From positions 62,001 through 126,000 of the forward strand of contig CAZNPL010000009.1 of NCBI GenBank assembly GCA_964574815.1: DNA of 64,000 nt, written 5' to 3'. The notes beneath the pieces are model-generated. The model saw only the letters and a program-made list of their open reading frames with translations. It was not told the DNA's origin and made no database searches. Below, piece by piece: positions 29,042-38,013 of this stretch. Source of the DNA: CAZNPL01 sp964574815. Lineage in GTDB: Bacteria; Planctomycetota; Phycisphaerae; UBA1845. Position 1 is the stretch's first letter; the number at the start of each line of letters is the position of its first letter. Position numbers and translations under genes: made by a program.

Positions 29042-31498
29042 TCAGCTCGTTGCGGCTGCCACTTCCTCCTTCTTCTTGGCCGCTTTCTTGGGTTTCGGCT
29101 TCAAAGCCTCCCTGGCGTGTTCGATTTCCTCTTCGGTGACCGTCTTGCGCAGCTCCTCCAGGCGCTTCATGACCGCGGCGAACTTCTGCCCCTCGGCCGC
29201 ACTGATCCACTCAAGCTGCAGGCGCTCAGGCCGAACGCCGGCCTTCTCGAGCTTGTCCCAGAGCTTCTGAACGCGTTTGACCGTCTGTCGGTTCGCGTTG
29301 ATGTAATGGCAGTCGGCGTAATGGCAGCCCGAAACGAGAACCACCGGTGCGCCGCAACGGAAAGCCTCCAACACCATCTCCTCTGAAACGCGCGCCGAGC
29401 ACATGGTCCGCACCACGCGGTTGGTCGAGGGATACTGGATTCGGGAGATGCCGGCCATGTCGCCGCCGGCGTACGAGCACCAGTTGCAGGCGAAGGCGAA
29501 CACTTTGTCCGCCGGCTCATCGGCCAGTGTGGCGCGAACCTGCGCCAGCAACTGGTCGTCAGTAAAGTGCCGCATCGTAATCGCATTGAAGTGGCAGGTG
29601 GCACCGCACGCGCCGCACCCGGCACAGGCAGCCTCGACCACCGTGGCCACTTCCCCCTTGGTCCAGGTGATGGCGCCGTACGGACACACCGACGCACACA
29701 GCCCGCACTTCATGCAGGTCTGCTCGTCGATGCGGCTGGTGATGGCCTCGATCCGGACCTTTCCGGCGTTTAGCAGGGCTCCGGTCTTGGCCGCCGCGGC
29801 GCCGGCCTGGCATACGGAATCTTTGATGTCCTTGGGGGACTCGCAGAATCCGGCGAAGTAGACGCCGCGCGTGGGCGCGTCCACCGGCTTGAGTTTCGGG
29901 TGCGCCTCCATGAAGAAGCCGTCCGACGTCTTGGAGAGCGTCAGCAGCGACGAGATCTTCGCCAGGTCCTTCGGCGGCTCGACGCCCACCGAGAGCACCA
30001 CCATGTCGAGCTCATGCCGCTCGAGCTTGCCGCTGGTGGTGTTCTCCACGGTGATGATGAGGTTTCCCGTCTCGGGGTCCTCCTCGATGTCGCCGGGCAG
30101 ACCGCGGACATAACGGGTCCCGGCCTCCTTCGAACGCTGGAACATATCCTCGAAGGACTTACCGAAGGCCCGGATATCCTGGTAAAAGACCACGTTCTCA
30201 ACGTCGGGGTAATGATCTGCCAGCAGAAGCGTGTCCTTGATCGTGTTCATGCAGCAGATGTTCGAGCACCACGGACGGCCGATCTTCTCGTTGCGCGAGC
30301 CCACGCATTGAATGAAGCCAATGCGCTTGGGGCGCTGGTGGTCGCCGGGCCGCACGAAGTGGCCGGCGGTCGGACCGCCCGCACAAATCAGCCGCTCGAA
30401 CTCCATCGACGTGATCACGTTTTCGAATCGGGTGTAGCCGTACTCGTCCATCTCCGTCGGGTCGTAAACATCCAGCCCGATGGCGACGACGACGGCCCCC
30501 ACTTCGCGCGTGATGATCTCGTCGTGATCGTCGTAATTGATAGCCTGCTTCTCGCATACCTCCGCGCACTTGCCGCAGGCGATCGGATTGTTGCCCAGGC
30601 AGTCGTCCATATTGAGGATGTACGAACACGGAACGGCCTGCGGGAACGGAATGTAGATCGCCCGGCGCGAGGAGAGCCCCATCTGGTACTCGTCCGGCCT
30701 GGTGACCGGGCAGACCTTGGCGCACTCGCCGCAGGCGTTGCACGCGTCAGGATCGACGTAGCGTGCCTTCTTGCGAATCTTGACGGTGAAGTTACCGATG
30801 TAGCCGGCAACGTCCTCGACTTCGCTGAAGGTGAGCAGCTCGATATTCGGATGCCGACCGGCATCGATGGCCATTGGCCCGAGAATTCATATCGAGCAGT
30901 CCATCGTGGGATAGGTCTTGTCAAGCTGAGCCATGATCCCGCCGATGGACGCATCTTTCTCGACCAGTATCACCTTATGCCCGGCGTCGGCGACCCTCAG
31001 GGCCGTCTCGATGCCCGCGACGCCTCCGCCGATCACCAGTGCCGCCTGGGTCACTGGGACACTCAGCTCCTCCTGCGGCTGCAGGAAACGAGCACGGGCG
31101 ACGGCGCTGGCGACCAGGTCCTTGGCCTTGCCGGTCGCGCCATCCCAGTCTCCCGGGTGCACCCACGAGCAATGCTCGCGAAGGTTGGCCATCTCCATCA
31201 GATACGGATTCAGGCCGGCCTCGCGAACGCACTGCCGGAACGTCGGCTCGTGCTGCCGCGGGGTGCAGGACGCGATCACCACCCGGTTGAGCCGGTGTTT
31301 GGCGATGGCGTCCTTGATCTCGTTCTGACCGGGGTCGGCGCAGGTGTACTTGTTACGCACCACGCATACCACGTCGGGCAGCGTTTCGGCGTACTCGGAC
31401 ACCGCGCCGCAATCCACGGCCCCGGCGATGTTCAATCCGCAATCGCAGACGAACACCCCCACGCGGATCTCGCCATTGGTTGGTTTGAGAGAGACCAT
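29042..31498 (-). CDS. hdrA: HdrA-MvhD fusion, selenoprotein (UGA at 30889-30887)
   Basis: Flavin-containing HdrA, the electron-bifurcating subunit of heterodisulfide reductases, fused to an MvhD-like electron-transfer domain. Read through one in-frame TGA, the gene gives 818 residues. Order: N-terminal domain (VGVFVCDCGLNIAG, residues 13-26), FAD site VIGGGVAGIE near 154, then PTMDCSI-U-ILGP with the UGA at residue 204, exactly where HdrA proteins have the second Cys of CSxC. Inserted ferredoxin motifs follow (CNACGECAKVCP near 252), then C-terminal ferredoxin motifs (CMKCGLCASVCP near 593, CAGCGACGATC near 623) and MvhD (FACNWCSYAG near 670, SGCHYADCHY). A Lys/Ala-rich tail ends it. The sequence on both sides of the UGA is uninterrupted HdrA, which argues against a pseudogene. 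Confidence 0.88.
30847..30889 (-). promoter_or_regulatory. UGA codon plus bacterial SECIS hairpin in hdrA-mvhD
   Basis: On the minus strand the TGA at 30889-30887 is followed by 27 bases and then the loop GGTC. The stem is GATGCC paired with GGCATC, extended by TC/GA around one bulged C. Bacterial selenocysteine elements are hairpins a few base pairs long with G in the first loop positions and a loop about 16-37 bases after the UGA; this one fits. The hairpin encodes D-A-G-R-H-P, a conserved HdrA stretch. Confidence 0.8.
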
Positions 31499-31521
31499 TG
31501 AGGAACCTTTGCTTTCGACGA

Positions 31522-31562
31522 CAGTTTCCAGTGCTCAGTTTTCAGTTGTCAGTTATCAGTCT
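31522..31562. repeat. Short degenerate TCAGTT-type repeat
   Basis: Between hdrD and hdrA the sequence repeats variants of CAGTT(T/G)TCAGTT about four times. Similar CAG-rich words occur upstream of the zinc ribbon near 28925. Such AT-richer tracts stand out against the GC-rich background; function unknown. Confidence 0.45.
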
Positions 31563-31576
31563 TCCGTTGTCTGGGT

Positions 31577-32749
31577 CTACTTTTTGCTTTTCTGTTTGGG
31601 GGCGGGCTTATCGAGTTCGCCGGCAATCAGCTCGGCCACGTCCCGCATCTCGATTTCGATTTCCCCTCCCAGATTCGGGTCCTTCATCGCACAGCGAAAA
31701 TGGACCTGACATTTGGGACAGGCCGTCACAAGAATCTCAGCGCCCGTGCCCCGCGCCTCACGCAAACGATCGACCTGGATCTTCTTGGCATACCGGTCGC
31801 AGTTGGACCACGTCCCGCCGGCACAACAAAGCGCCCCCGCCCGCGAGCGTCGCATCTCTACCAGATCGACGTGCGGCAACGCCGACAGCAAATCCCGCGG
31901 CGCGTCGTAGACACCCAAATGCCGCCCCATGCGGCAGGGGTCCTGGTACGTCACCTTCCTCTTCGAATCATCATTCTTTTTGAAGCTCAACTCCCCCTTT
32001 TGCTCCGCCAGGAATTCCGTCAGGTGCATGATCCGTTTCGGTTTACCCGCGATGAACGGAGCGTAGTCGATCTTCCATGTCCTCAGGCACTCGGCACACG
32101 AAGTCACGAGCGTGTCCGCCCCGCTGTCGGCCACCAGCTTGACGTTGTGCCGGGCGAGCAGCTCGAAGTTTTTGCGATCGCCGTTCCACAACAGGTCGTG
32201 CCCGCAGCAGCGTTCCTCGGGCGACACGACCGGCGTGAAACCAACCTGGTTCAGCAGCCGCACCGCCGCCCGCGTTCCCTCCAGCGTGTGCACAGCAAAC
32301 TCGTTGAAGAACGCGTCGTAATACATCGTGCAGCCGGCCCAGTAGAAAACCTCTCCGGTTTTCGGATCGGTCTTCATATCGTCGGTGAGCCACTCGAGGC
32401 GATTTTGCTGCGTGGTGCCCTTGGCCATCATCCGCATCATGGCCTGCAGCGCCCCGCCGTGCGGGCATTCCGGCTGTGCGGTTTCCTTATAGGAAAACTC
32501 CCGGAGCCGTCCGACGAGCTCGGTGTACTCAACGTTGGCCGGGCATCGCTGGTCGCACTGGCGGCACGTCAGGCAGCTGGCCAGCGAGCCATTCAGGTCA
32601 TTCGCCTGGCCGAGATTCGTCGCGAGCACGTGTCGCCGGGGACTGTAGTGAGCGCCCACCCGTGCGAGCGGGCAGGTGGCCGTGCACTTGCCGCAGTCGT
32701 AGCAGGCCCAGGCCCGCGTCTTCTTGGCTGTTTCCTTCAGTTCCACCAT
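31577..32749 (-). CDS. HdrD/GlpC-like iron-sulfur oxidoreductase with two CCG domains
   Basis: 390 residues from ATG at 32749, preceded by GAGGAG nine bases upstream. The N-terminal HdrC-like part has CYDCGKCTATCP (near residue 16) and CLTCRQCDQRCP (near 59). The C-terminal part has two complete CCG motifs: AGC, then ERCCGHD, then CAEC; and DPC, then LCCAGG, then CPKC. This is the layout of HdrD and of other CCG redox proteins. It is not closely similar to the hdrCB product at 27204-28715, so the operon has two different CCG subunits. Soluble. Lies between mvhD and hdrA-mvhD; partner and substrate unknown. Confidence 0.85.
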   Translation of the reverse strand: MVELKETAKKTRAWACYDCGKCTATCPLARVGAHYSPRRHVLATNLGQANDLNGSLASCLTCRQCDQRCPANVEYTELVGRLREFSYKETAQPECPHGGALQAMMRMMAKGTTQQNRLEWLTDDMKTDPKTGEVFYWAGCTMYYDAFFNEFAVHTLEGTRAAVRLLNQVGFTPVVSPEERCCGHDLLWNGDRKNFELLARHNVKLVADSGADTLVTSCAECLRTWKIDYAPFIAGKPKRIMHLTEFLAEQKGELSFKKNDDSKRKVTYQDPCRMGRHLGVYDAPRDLLSALPHVDLVEMRRSRAGALCCAGGTWSNCDRYAKKIQVDRLREARGTGAEILVTACPKCQVHFRCAMKDPNLGGEIEIEMRDVAELIAGELDKPAPKQKSKK

Positions 32750-32771
32750 CGACGTCCGCTCCTCGTGTACG

Positions 32772-33305
32772 TTACACTGGGGCTGCGACCGCACGCTCCA
32801 TCTCCTCCGGGACGACATTCGACGGCTGCCGGCCCGTCGCGAACGGGCTGGGCCCCAACGCTCGAACCTGATCGGTGAACTCGTTGATGACCTCGGCGAA
32901 ACGCACCCCTTCGGCTGCGCTGATCCACTCCAGGCGAATCCGCCCGTCCTCGATCCCCAGCAGCTTTACCATGTTCTTGGTCTTATCGAACTGCTCGACG
33001 GCCCGCTCGTTGCCGTTGACGTAATGGCAGTCTCCGAAGTGACAGCCCGACACCAGAACCCCGTCGGCGCCCTTCTCCAATGCCCGTAATACGAAGCCCG
33101 GCTGAATCCGCCCGGAACACATCACTCGGATGATCCGGAAATGCGGTTGATGCTGAATGCGCGACACGCCCGCCGTATCAGCTCCGGCGTAAGAGCACCA
33201 ATTGCACGCAAACACCACGATGTTCGGATCCCAGTTCTTGGGCGCCTTTTGCTTCTTGGGCGACTTGGCCTTCTTGGCGGTTTTCTTCTTTGCCGCCGGA
33301 CTCAT
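32772..33305 (-). CDS. mvhD: MvhD/FlpD-like electron-transfer subunit
   Basis: 177 residues. Begins with a Lys-rich leader (MSPAAKKKTAKKAKSPKK), then the MvhD domain with FACNWCSYAGADTAG near residue 33, IRVMCSGRI, and SGCHFGDCHYVNGN near residue 86, which bind a [2Fe-2S] cluster in MvhD. In methanogens MvhD passes electrons between hydrogenase or formate dehydrogenase and HdrA. Here no hydrogenase subunit is present. The ATG at 33305 overlaps the stop of the tandem hdrA (ATGA), so the two are translationally coupled and probably form one unit. Confidence 0.88.
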   Translation of the reverse strand: MSPAAKKKTAKKAKSPKKQKAPKNWDPNIVVFACNWCSYAGADTAGVSRIQHQPHFRIIRVMCSGRIQPGFVLRALEKGADGVLVSGCHFGDCHYVNGNERAVEQFDKTKNMVKLLGIEDGRIRLEWISAAEGVRFAEVINEFTDQVRALGPSPFATGRQPSNVVPEEMERAVAAPV

Positions 33306-36300
33306 GCCGTCACCTCCTCTTCGAAGAAGGCATCGATCATGGCGTGCACCTGCTGATCGCTGAAGTGCCGGCAGTGGATCGCGCCCGACGGACACCACGA
33401 TGCGCACGTACCGCAACCCTTGCACAGCGACGCGTTGATTTTGGCTACATAGTCCCCGTCGGGCGTCTCGACCATCGCGGGCGCATGGAACGGGCAGATG
33501 TCGACGCACGTGCCGCAGGCTCGGCATTTTTCTTTGATCGTCACGGCCACCACCGGATCGAGCTTCACCTTGTCGTAAGCCAATAGGACCGACGCCTTCG
33601 CCGCAGCCGCCGACGCCTGCGCCACGGTATCCACGATGTCCTTCGGCCCCTGGACCGTGCCCGCCACGAACACGCCTTCCATCGCGGTTTCCACGGGAGC
33701 CAGCTCCGGGTGACGCTCCAGGAAGAAGCCGTCCAGCCCCAGGCTTGCTTTCAGCATCTCGTGGAACTGATCCGTCTCACGCTTTCGCGGCCTCATGCCG
33801 ACACTCAGAATCACCAGGTCCGTCGGCACTTCGAGCGTCCGGCCGAGCAACTCGTCAAAGCAGCGAACCGCCGTCGCACGATTGTCGCCGCGCACCTCGA
33901 CTTTCTGACCGGGTGGTATTCGGACAAAGAGCACGCCCATTCCACGGGCCTCGCGATACATCTCCTCGGCACCAAATGAGATCGTCCGAATGTCGCGATA
34001 AAAGATCGTCGTATCAATGCCCTGCTTGCAGAGCTGAATCGCCTGCTTGATGGCCGTGGGGCAACAGTAGCGCGAACAACCCGTGAATCCCTTGGGATCA
34101 CGCGACCCAACGCACAGGATGAATGACGCGCTCTTGGGTTGGTGCCCGTTGGCCGACGGAAGTTTCTCAGCATCAAAGAACGCCTGCTCCAACTCCTCGC
34201 TGGTGATCACGTTCTTCCATTTGCCGTAGCCGTGTTCCGCTCCGGGTTCGTAGAGGTCGGCCCCGAACGCGAGAATAATCGCCCCCACGTCGAAGCTCTC
34301 TTCGCGGGGCTTCGATAACGAATCCGCTTGCTTTCCTTTCGACCCGTCACCTCCACCGGCCACTTCAACAGGCTGCGTGGCGACGCGCACGGTCGCATTG
34401 AAGTTGCCGACGAAACCGGTGATATCGCTCACTTCGGTGTTTAGCAGGATGCGGGCTTCCGTCTCCTTCAGGCGGGCGATCTTTTCGTTCAGTACCTCCT
34501 GCGCCGGCCGCATGTTCGGGTAAAGGTACTTCAGGTTGGGCTCGGCCAGCCGCCCGCCCAACCGGTGGCTCTTTTCGACCAGAGTCACAGGGAAGCCCTG
34601 CTCCGCGAGATCGGTCGCCGCCTGGATCCCCGCAATCCCTCCGCCGATCACCAGCGCCGACCGGCTCATCGGAACCTCGCCCTCCTGCAGAGGGCGCAGA
34701 TGACGAGCCTTGGCGACACCCATGCGAATGAGCGTCTTGGCCTTCTCCTGAGCCTTCTCCCGGTGCCCGACGTGCACCCACGAGCACTGATCCCGGATGT
34801 TGACCATCTCCAGCAGATACGGATTGAAGCCGATTCGCCCGCACGTCTCACGAAAAACCGGCTCGTGCGTGCGCGGCGTGCAGGCCGCTACCACCAGACG
34901 GTTCAGCTTGTGCTCCCGAACCAGTTCGACGAGTTGATCCTGACCGGCCGACGAACACGCAAACAAATCGGTCTTCGCCACAACGACGTCGGGGATCTTC
35001 TCCGCGAACGCCGCCAGCGCATCCACGTCGAGCAGCCCTGCGATGTTCACGCCGCAGTGACACACCAGCACACCGACCCGCGGCGGACCCGACAGGTCCA
35101 TCGGCTCGATCGGCTTCTTCTTCTCGTCCACGCGGAAACCGGTGAGGAATCGCTGGGCACGAGCCGCCGCCGCCGAAGCCTGAGCCACGCAATCCGGGAT
35201 GACCTGCGGCCCGACCGCACTGCCGGCGAGGTAGATCCCATCGCGGCTGCTCTCCACGGCCGACACGGCCGGGTCCTTGCGCGCGAAGAATCCGTATCGA
35301 TCCGTCTCGACGCCGAGCTGTTCAGCAAGTTGCAGCGCACCATCGTTCGGCGCCGCCGCGACCGAAAGCACGACCATATCGGCCTGGATGCGACGCTGCT
35401 CATGCCCGATCGTGTCCTCGACGAACACCTCCAGTGAATCGTCCTCGGGCACATGCTCGATCTTGGAGGGGCGCCCCCGCACGTAATTGGCGCTCTTTTC
35501 ATCGCGCGAGCGCTGCACGAAATCGTCGAAGCCCTTGCCGAACGCGCGAAGGTCCGTGTAGAGGATCGTGATATCCTCGACCTCCGGATCGTGCTGGCGG
35601 ATCAGCATCGAGTCCTTCACCGCGTTCATACAGCAGAACCGGCTGCAATAAGGCCGGCCCCCCTCACCCCGTGCCCCGACGCACTGGACGAAGACGATGC
35701 GCTTCGGCGTCTTCCGGTCCGAAGGTCGGACGACGTGGCCCTGAGTCACACCCGACGCATTGAGCAGCCGCTCCAGTTCCAGGCTGGTGACCACGTTCAC
35801 CAGCCGTCCGTAGCCGTAATTGCCCAGCGCCCTGGCGTCGAACTCCTGGAAGCCCACCGACACCAGGATCGCCCCGGCCTCGACGTCGAACTCCTCCGCC
35901 TGCATGTCGAAGTCGATGGCGTCAACGTCGCAGGCACGCATGCAATGATCGCAAACCAGAATCCGGTCGTTCAGGCACGCGTCGCGATCGATGACGTAAG
36001 TCGACGGAACCGACTGAGGGAATGGACGATAAATCGCCTTGCGAGCCTTGAGCCCGACGTCGAACTCGTTGCCCCCCACCTGCGGGCACGAATCAACGCA
36101 CAGCCCGCACGCGACACACCGATCTTCACGAACGTAGCGCGGGTTCTTGCGAATCCGAACACGGAAATCACCCGGGTCGCCCTCGCAACCGATCACCTCA
36201 GCATTGGTGATCACATCGATCAGGGGATGCCGACCGGCATCCATGGCCTTCGGCCCGAGGATTCATATAGAGCAATCCATGGTAGGGAAGGTCTTGTCGA

Positions 36301-36475
36301 GTTGGGCCATCCTCCCGCCCAGCGTCGGCGACTTCTCCACCAGGGTCACTCGAACCCGGGCATCGGCCAGGTCGAGCGCCGCCTGAATCCCGGCGATGCC
36401 GCCCCCGATGACCACGGCTCGTTTTTCCGTGACCGGCTCGAGCGCTTCTTCAAGCTGTTCGGTCTCAGCGCTCAC
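33302..36475 (-). CDS. hdrA: tandem HdrA (two HdrA units), selenoprotein (UGA at 36265-36263)
   Basis: Read through one in-frame TGA, 1057 residues. First unit: FAD site VIGGGIAGIQ near residue 21, FPTMDCSI-U-ILGP with the UGA at residue 71, ferredoxin motifs CVACGLCVDSCP near 120 and CDHCMRACD near 172. Second unit starts near residue 463 with VGVLVCHCGVNIAG, a second FAD site near 605, and ends in two ferredoxin motifs (CRACGTCVDICP near 985, CKGCGTCASWCP near 1017). In the second unit the CSxC motif is absent (LYPNMRPAQEV occupies its place), so only the first unit keeps the selenocysteine site. The length resembles duplicated HdrA proteins such as BamE of benzoyl-CoA reductase complexes. 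Followed by mvhD with ATGA overlap. Confidence 0.88.
36225..36265 (-). promoter_or_regulatory. UGA codon plus bacterial SECIS hairpin in tandem hdrA
   Basis: TGA at 36265-36263 is followed by 27 bases and then the loop GGTC, the same distance as in the other hdrA. The stem GGATGCC/GGCATCC is a perfect seven base pairs. The loop sequence and the spacing match the hairpin at 30847-30889 exactly although the flanking codons differ. Confidence 0.8.
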
Positions 36476-36527
36476 GCACTTCCACCTTTCCCGGCACGTG
36501 GCCGGTGTCTTGACGGACTTCGACTGA

Positions 36528-37112
36528 TCAAGATGTCACGGCCTCCGAAGCCGCCGCCGACACTTTGCCTTCGCCGTACTCCTGCTGGAAATAATCCCAT
36601 CCGGCGTCGAACGCTTTGAGGTTCAACTCTTCAGTTCCCGGCGGCACGGACGCCTTGACCGCCTCGCGCATCTCTTCCTGGGTTGCAACCCCCGTCACGG
36701 CCGTTGCAAAGCCGAGCATGACAATGTTCTGAACAATGGATCGCCCCAGCGACTCCGCGATGCGCGTCGACGGAACGCCGAACGCCCGCTGCCCTTCCTT
36801 GAACGTCGGACGCACCAGGTTGCTCTCGTAAACCAGCGTCCCCGCGTCCTTCAGCTCATCGGCGTATTTCTCGTAGCCCTCGCCCGACATCACGATGAAG
36901 ATGTCCGGGCGGCCGATGTACGGATAGAGTACTTCGTCATCCGACAACGTCAGCGTCGCGCTGCAGGCCGAGCCGCGCGCCTCCGGGCCAAAGCTCTGGA
37001 TCATGGTGGCATGCCGGCCCGCATTGATGGCACACGCCCTACCGATGATGTAACCCGACAAAACGACGCCCTGTCCCCCGAATCCCGTGATGCGGATCTC
37101 AGTCCTACTCAT
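36528..37112 (-). CDS. korC: 2-oxoacid:ferredoxin oxidoreductase gamma subunit
   Basis: 194 residues. ITGFGGQGVVLSGYIIGRA at the N-terminus and SFGPEARGSACSATL near residue 45 are hallmarks of the gamma domain of pyruvate/2-oxoglutarate ferredoxin oxidoreductases. Overlaps korB by eight bases. With korA, korB and korD it forms a four-subunit enzyme that oxidises a 2-oxoacid with CoA to acyl-CoA, CO2 and reduced ferredoxin, or runs in reverse. Confidence 0.93.
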   Translation of the reverse strand: MSRTEIRITGFGGQGVVLSGYIIGRACAINAGRHATMIQSFGPEARGSACSATLTLSDDEVLYPYIGRPDIFIVMSGEGYEKYADELKDAGTLVYESNLVRPTFKEGQRAFGVPSTRIAESLGRSIVQNIVMLGFATAVTGVATQEEMREAVKASVPPGTEELNLKAFDAGWDYFQQEYGEGKVSAAASEAVTS

Positions 37113-38013
37113 GGATCATCCCTCCCTCCGGCGGCATCGGCACGAACTTGTCGCCCAGTATGCGCCGATAGTGGTCGTGCATCATCTCAAGGAACGTGGG
37201 CTTCTCCTCGTCCACGAACTTACCGCAGACGATCTTACCCTGGAAGTCGATGTCCACGTCCCGGGTGTCCGCCCCGTTACGAATCTCCGCGTTGTCGTGG
37301 TAGAACTGCATGAGGTGGAAACCCGTCCCCAGCTTGTTCAGCCGCGCGTACAACGTGGAGCACGGAGCGATGATCTCGATGAACCGGAATCCCTTCCGCT
37401 GGATGCCCTCCTTGAACGCCTTCGTCATCCGGCGGATGTGCAGACTGGTCCAGCGAGCGACATACGTCGCGCCGCAGGTCGCCGCCAGGTGCGGTAGATT
37501 GAACGGCCGCTCAAAATTCCCGTAAGGCATGGTTGACGACTTGGCCGTCAGGGGTGTCGTCGGTGCATTCTGCCCCCCTGTCATCCCGTAAATGAAGTTG
37601 TTCACCAGGATGACCAGCAGGTCGCTGTTCCGGCGCGCGGCGTGAATCAAATGGTTGCCGCCGATCCCCGCCAGATCGCCGTCGCCCGAGAACACGGTCA
37701 CAAGTAACTCAGGCCGTCCCAGCTTCAGTCCGGTGGCGAACGGGATGGCACGGCCGTGCGTGGTGTGAAACGCGTCCAGCTTCATGTAGCCCGCCACGCG
37801 CCCAGTGCAGCCGATCCCCGACACGATGCTGACCTTGTCCAGATCCGCGTTGGTCTCTTCCAGCGCGGTGGCGAAGCATTTCACCGCCGTTCCGATCCCG
37901 CACGTCGGACACCAGATGTGCGGCATCCGATCCATCCGCACGAACGGCGCGATGGGGTGTGACTCAGCCGAGACTGCCGGCCCCGAGATTTCTTTTTCCG
38001 CAACAGTGCTCAT
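37105..38013 (-). CDS. korB: 2-oxoglutarate:ferredoxin oxidoreductase beta (TPP) subunit
   Basis: 302 residues from the ATG at 38013 that overlaps the korA stop. The thiamine-diphosphate motif is SGDGDLAGIGGNH...VNNFIYGMTGGQ (about residues 118-155). Cluster-binding WCPTCGIG near residue 34 and GIGCTGRVAG near 64 are present, and FHTTHGRAIPFATGLKL is the pattern seen in 2-oxoglutarate enzymes. I therefore favour 2-oxoglutarate, though related branched-chain or other 2-oxoacid enzymes look similar. Confidence 0.92.
   Translation of the reverse strand: MSTVAEKEISGPAVSAESHPIAPFVRMDRMPHIWCPTCGIGTAVKCFATALEETNADLDKVSIVSGIGCTGRVAGYMKLDAFHTTHGRAIPFATGLKLGRPELLVTVFSGDGDLAGIGGNHLIHAARRNSDLLVILVNNFIYGMTGGQNAPTTPLTAKSSTMPYGNFERPFNLPHLAATCGATYVARWTSLHIRRMTKAFKEGIQRKGFRFIEIIAPCSTLYARLNKLGTGFHLMQFYHDNAEIRNGADTRDVDIDFQGKIVCGKFVDEEKPTFLEMMHDHYRRILGDKFVPMPPEGGMIHE

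Noticed and set aside
29042..31498. hdrA as two separate genes or a nonsense-mutated pseudogene
   Set aside because: The second piece would start inside a conserved motif without a ribosome-binding site, and the same arrangement recurs at 36263-36265.
29900..31501. Plus-strand frame of 533 codons opposite hdrA-mvhD, spanning the UGA
   Set aside because: Considered as an alternative to the selenoprotein reading, but it lacks any motif while the minus strand gives textbook HdrA on both sides of the UGA.
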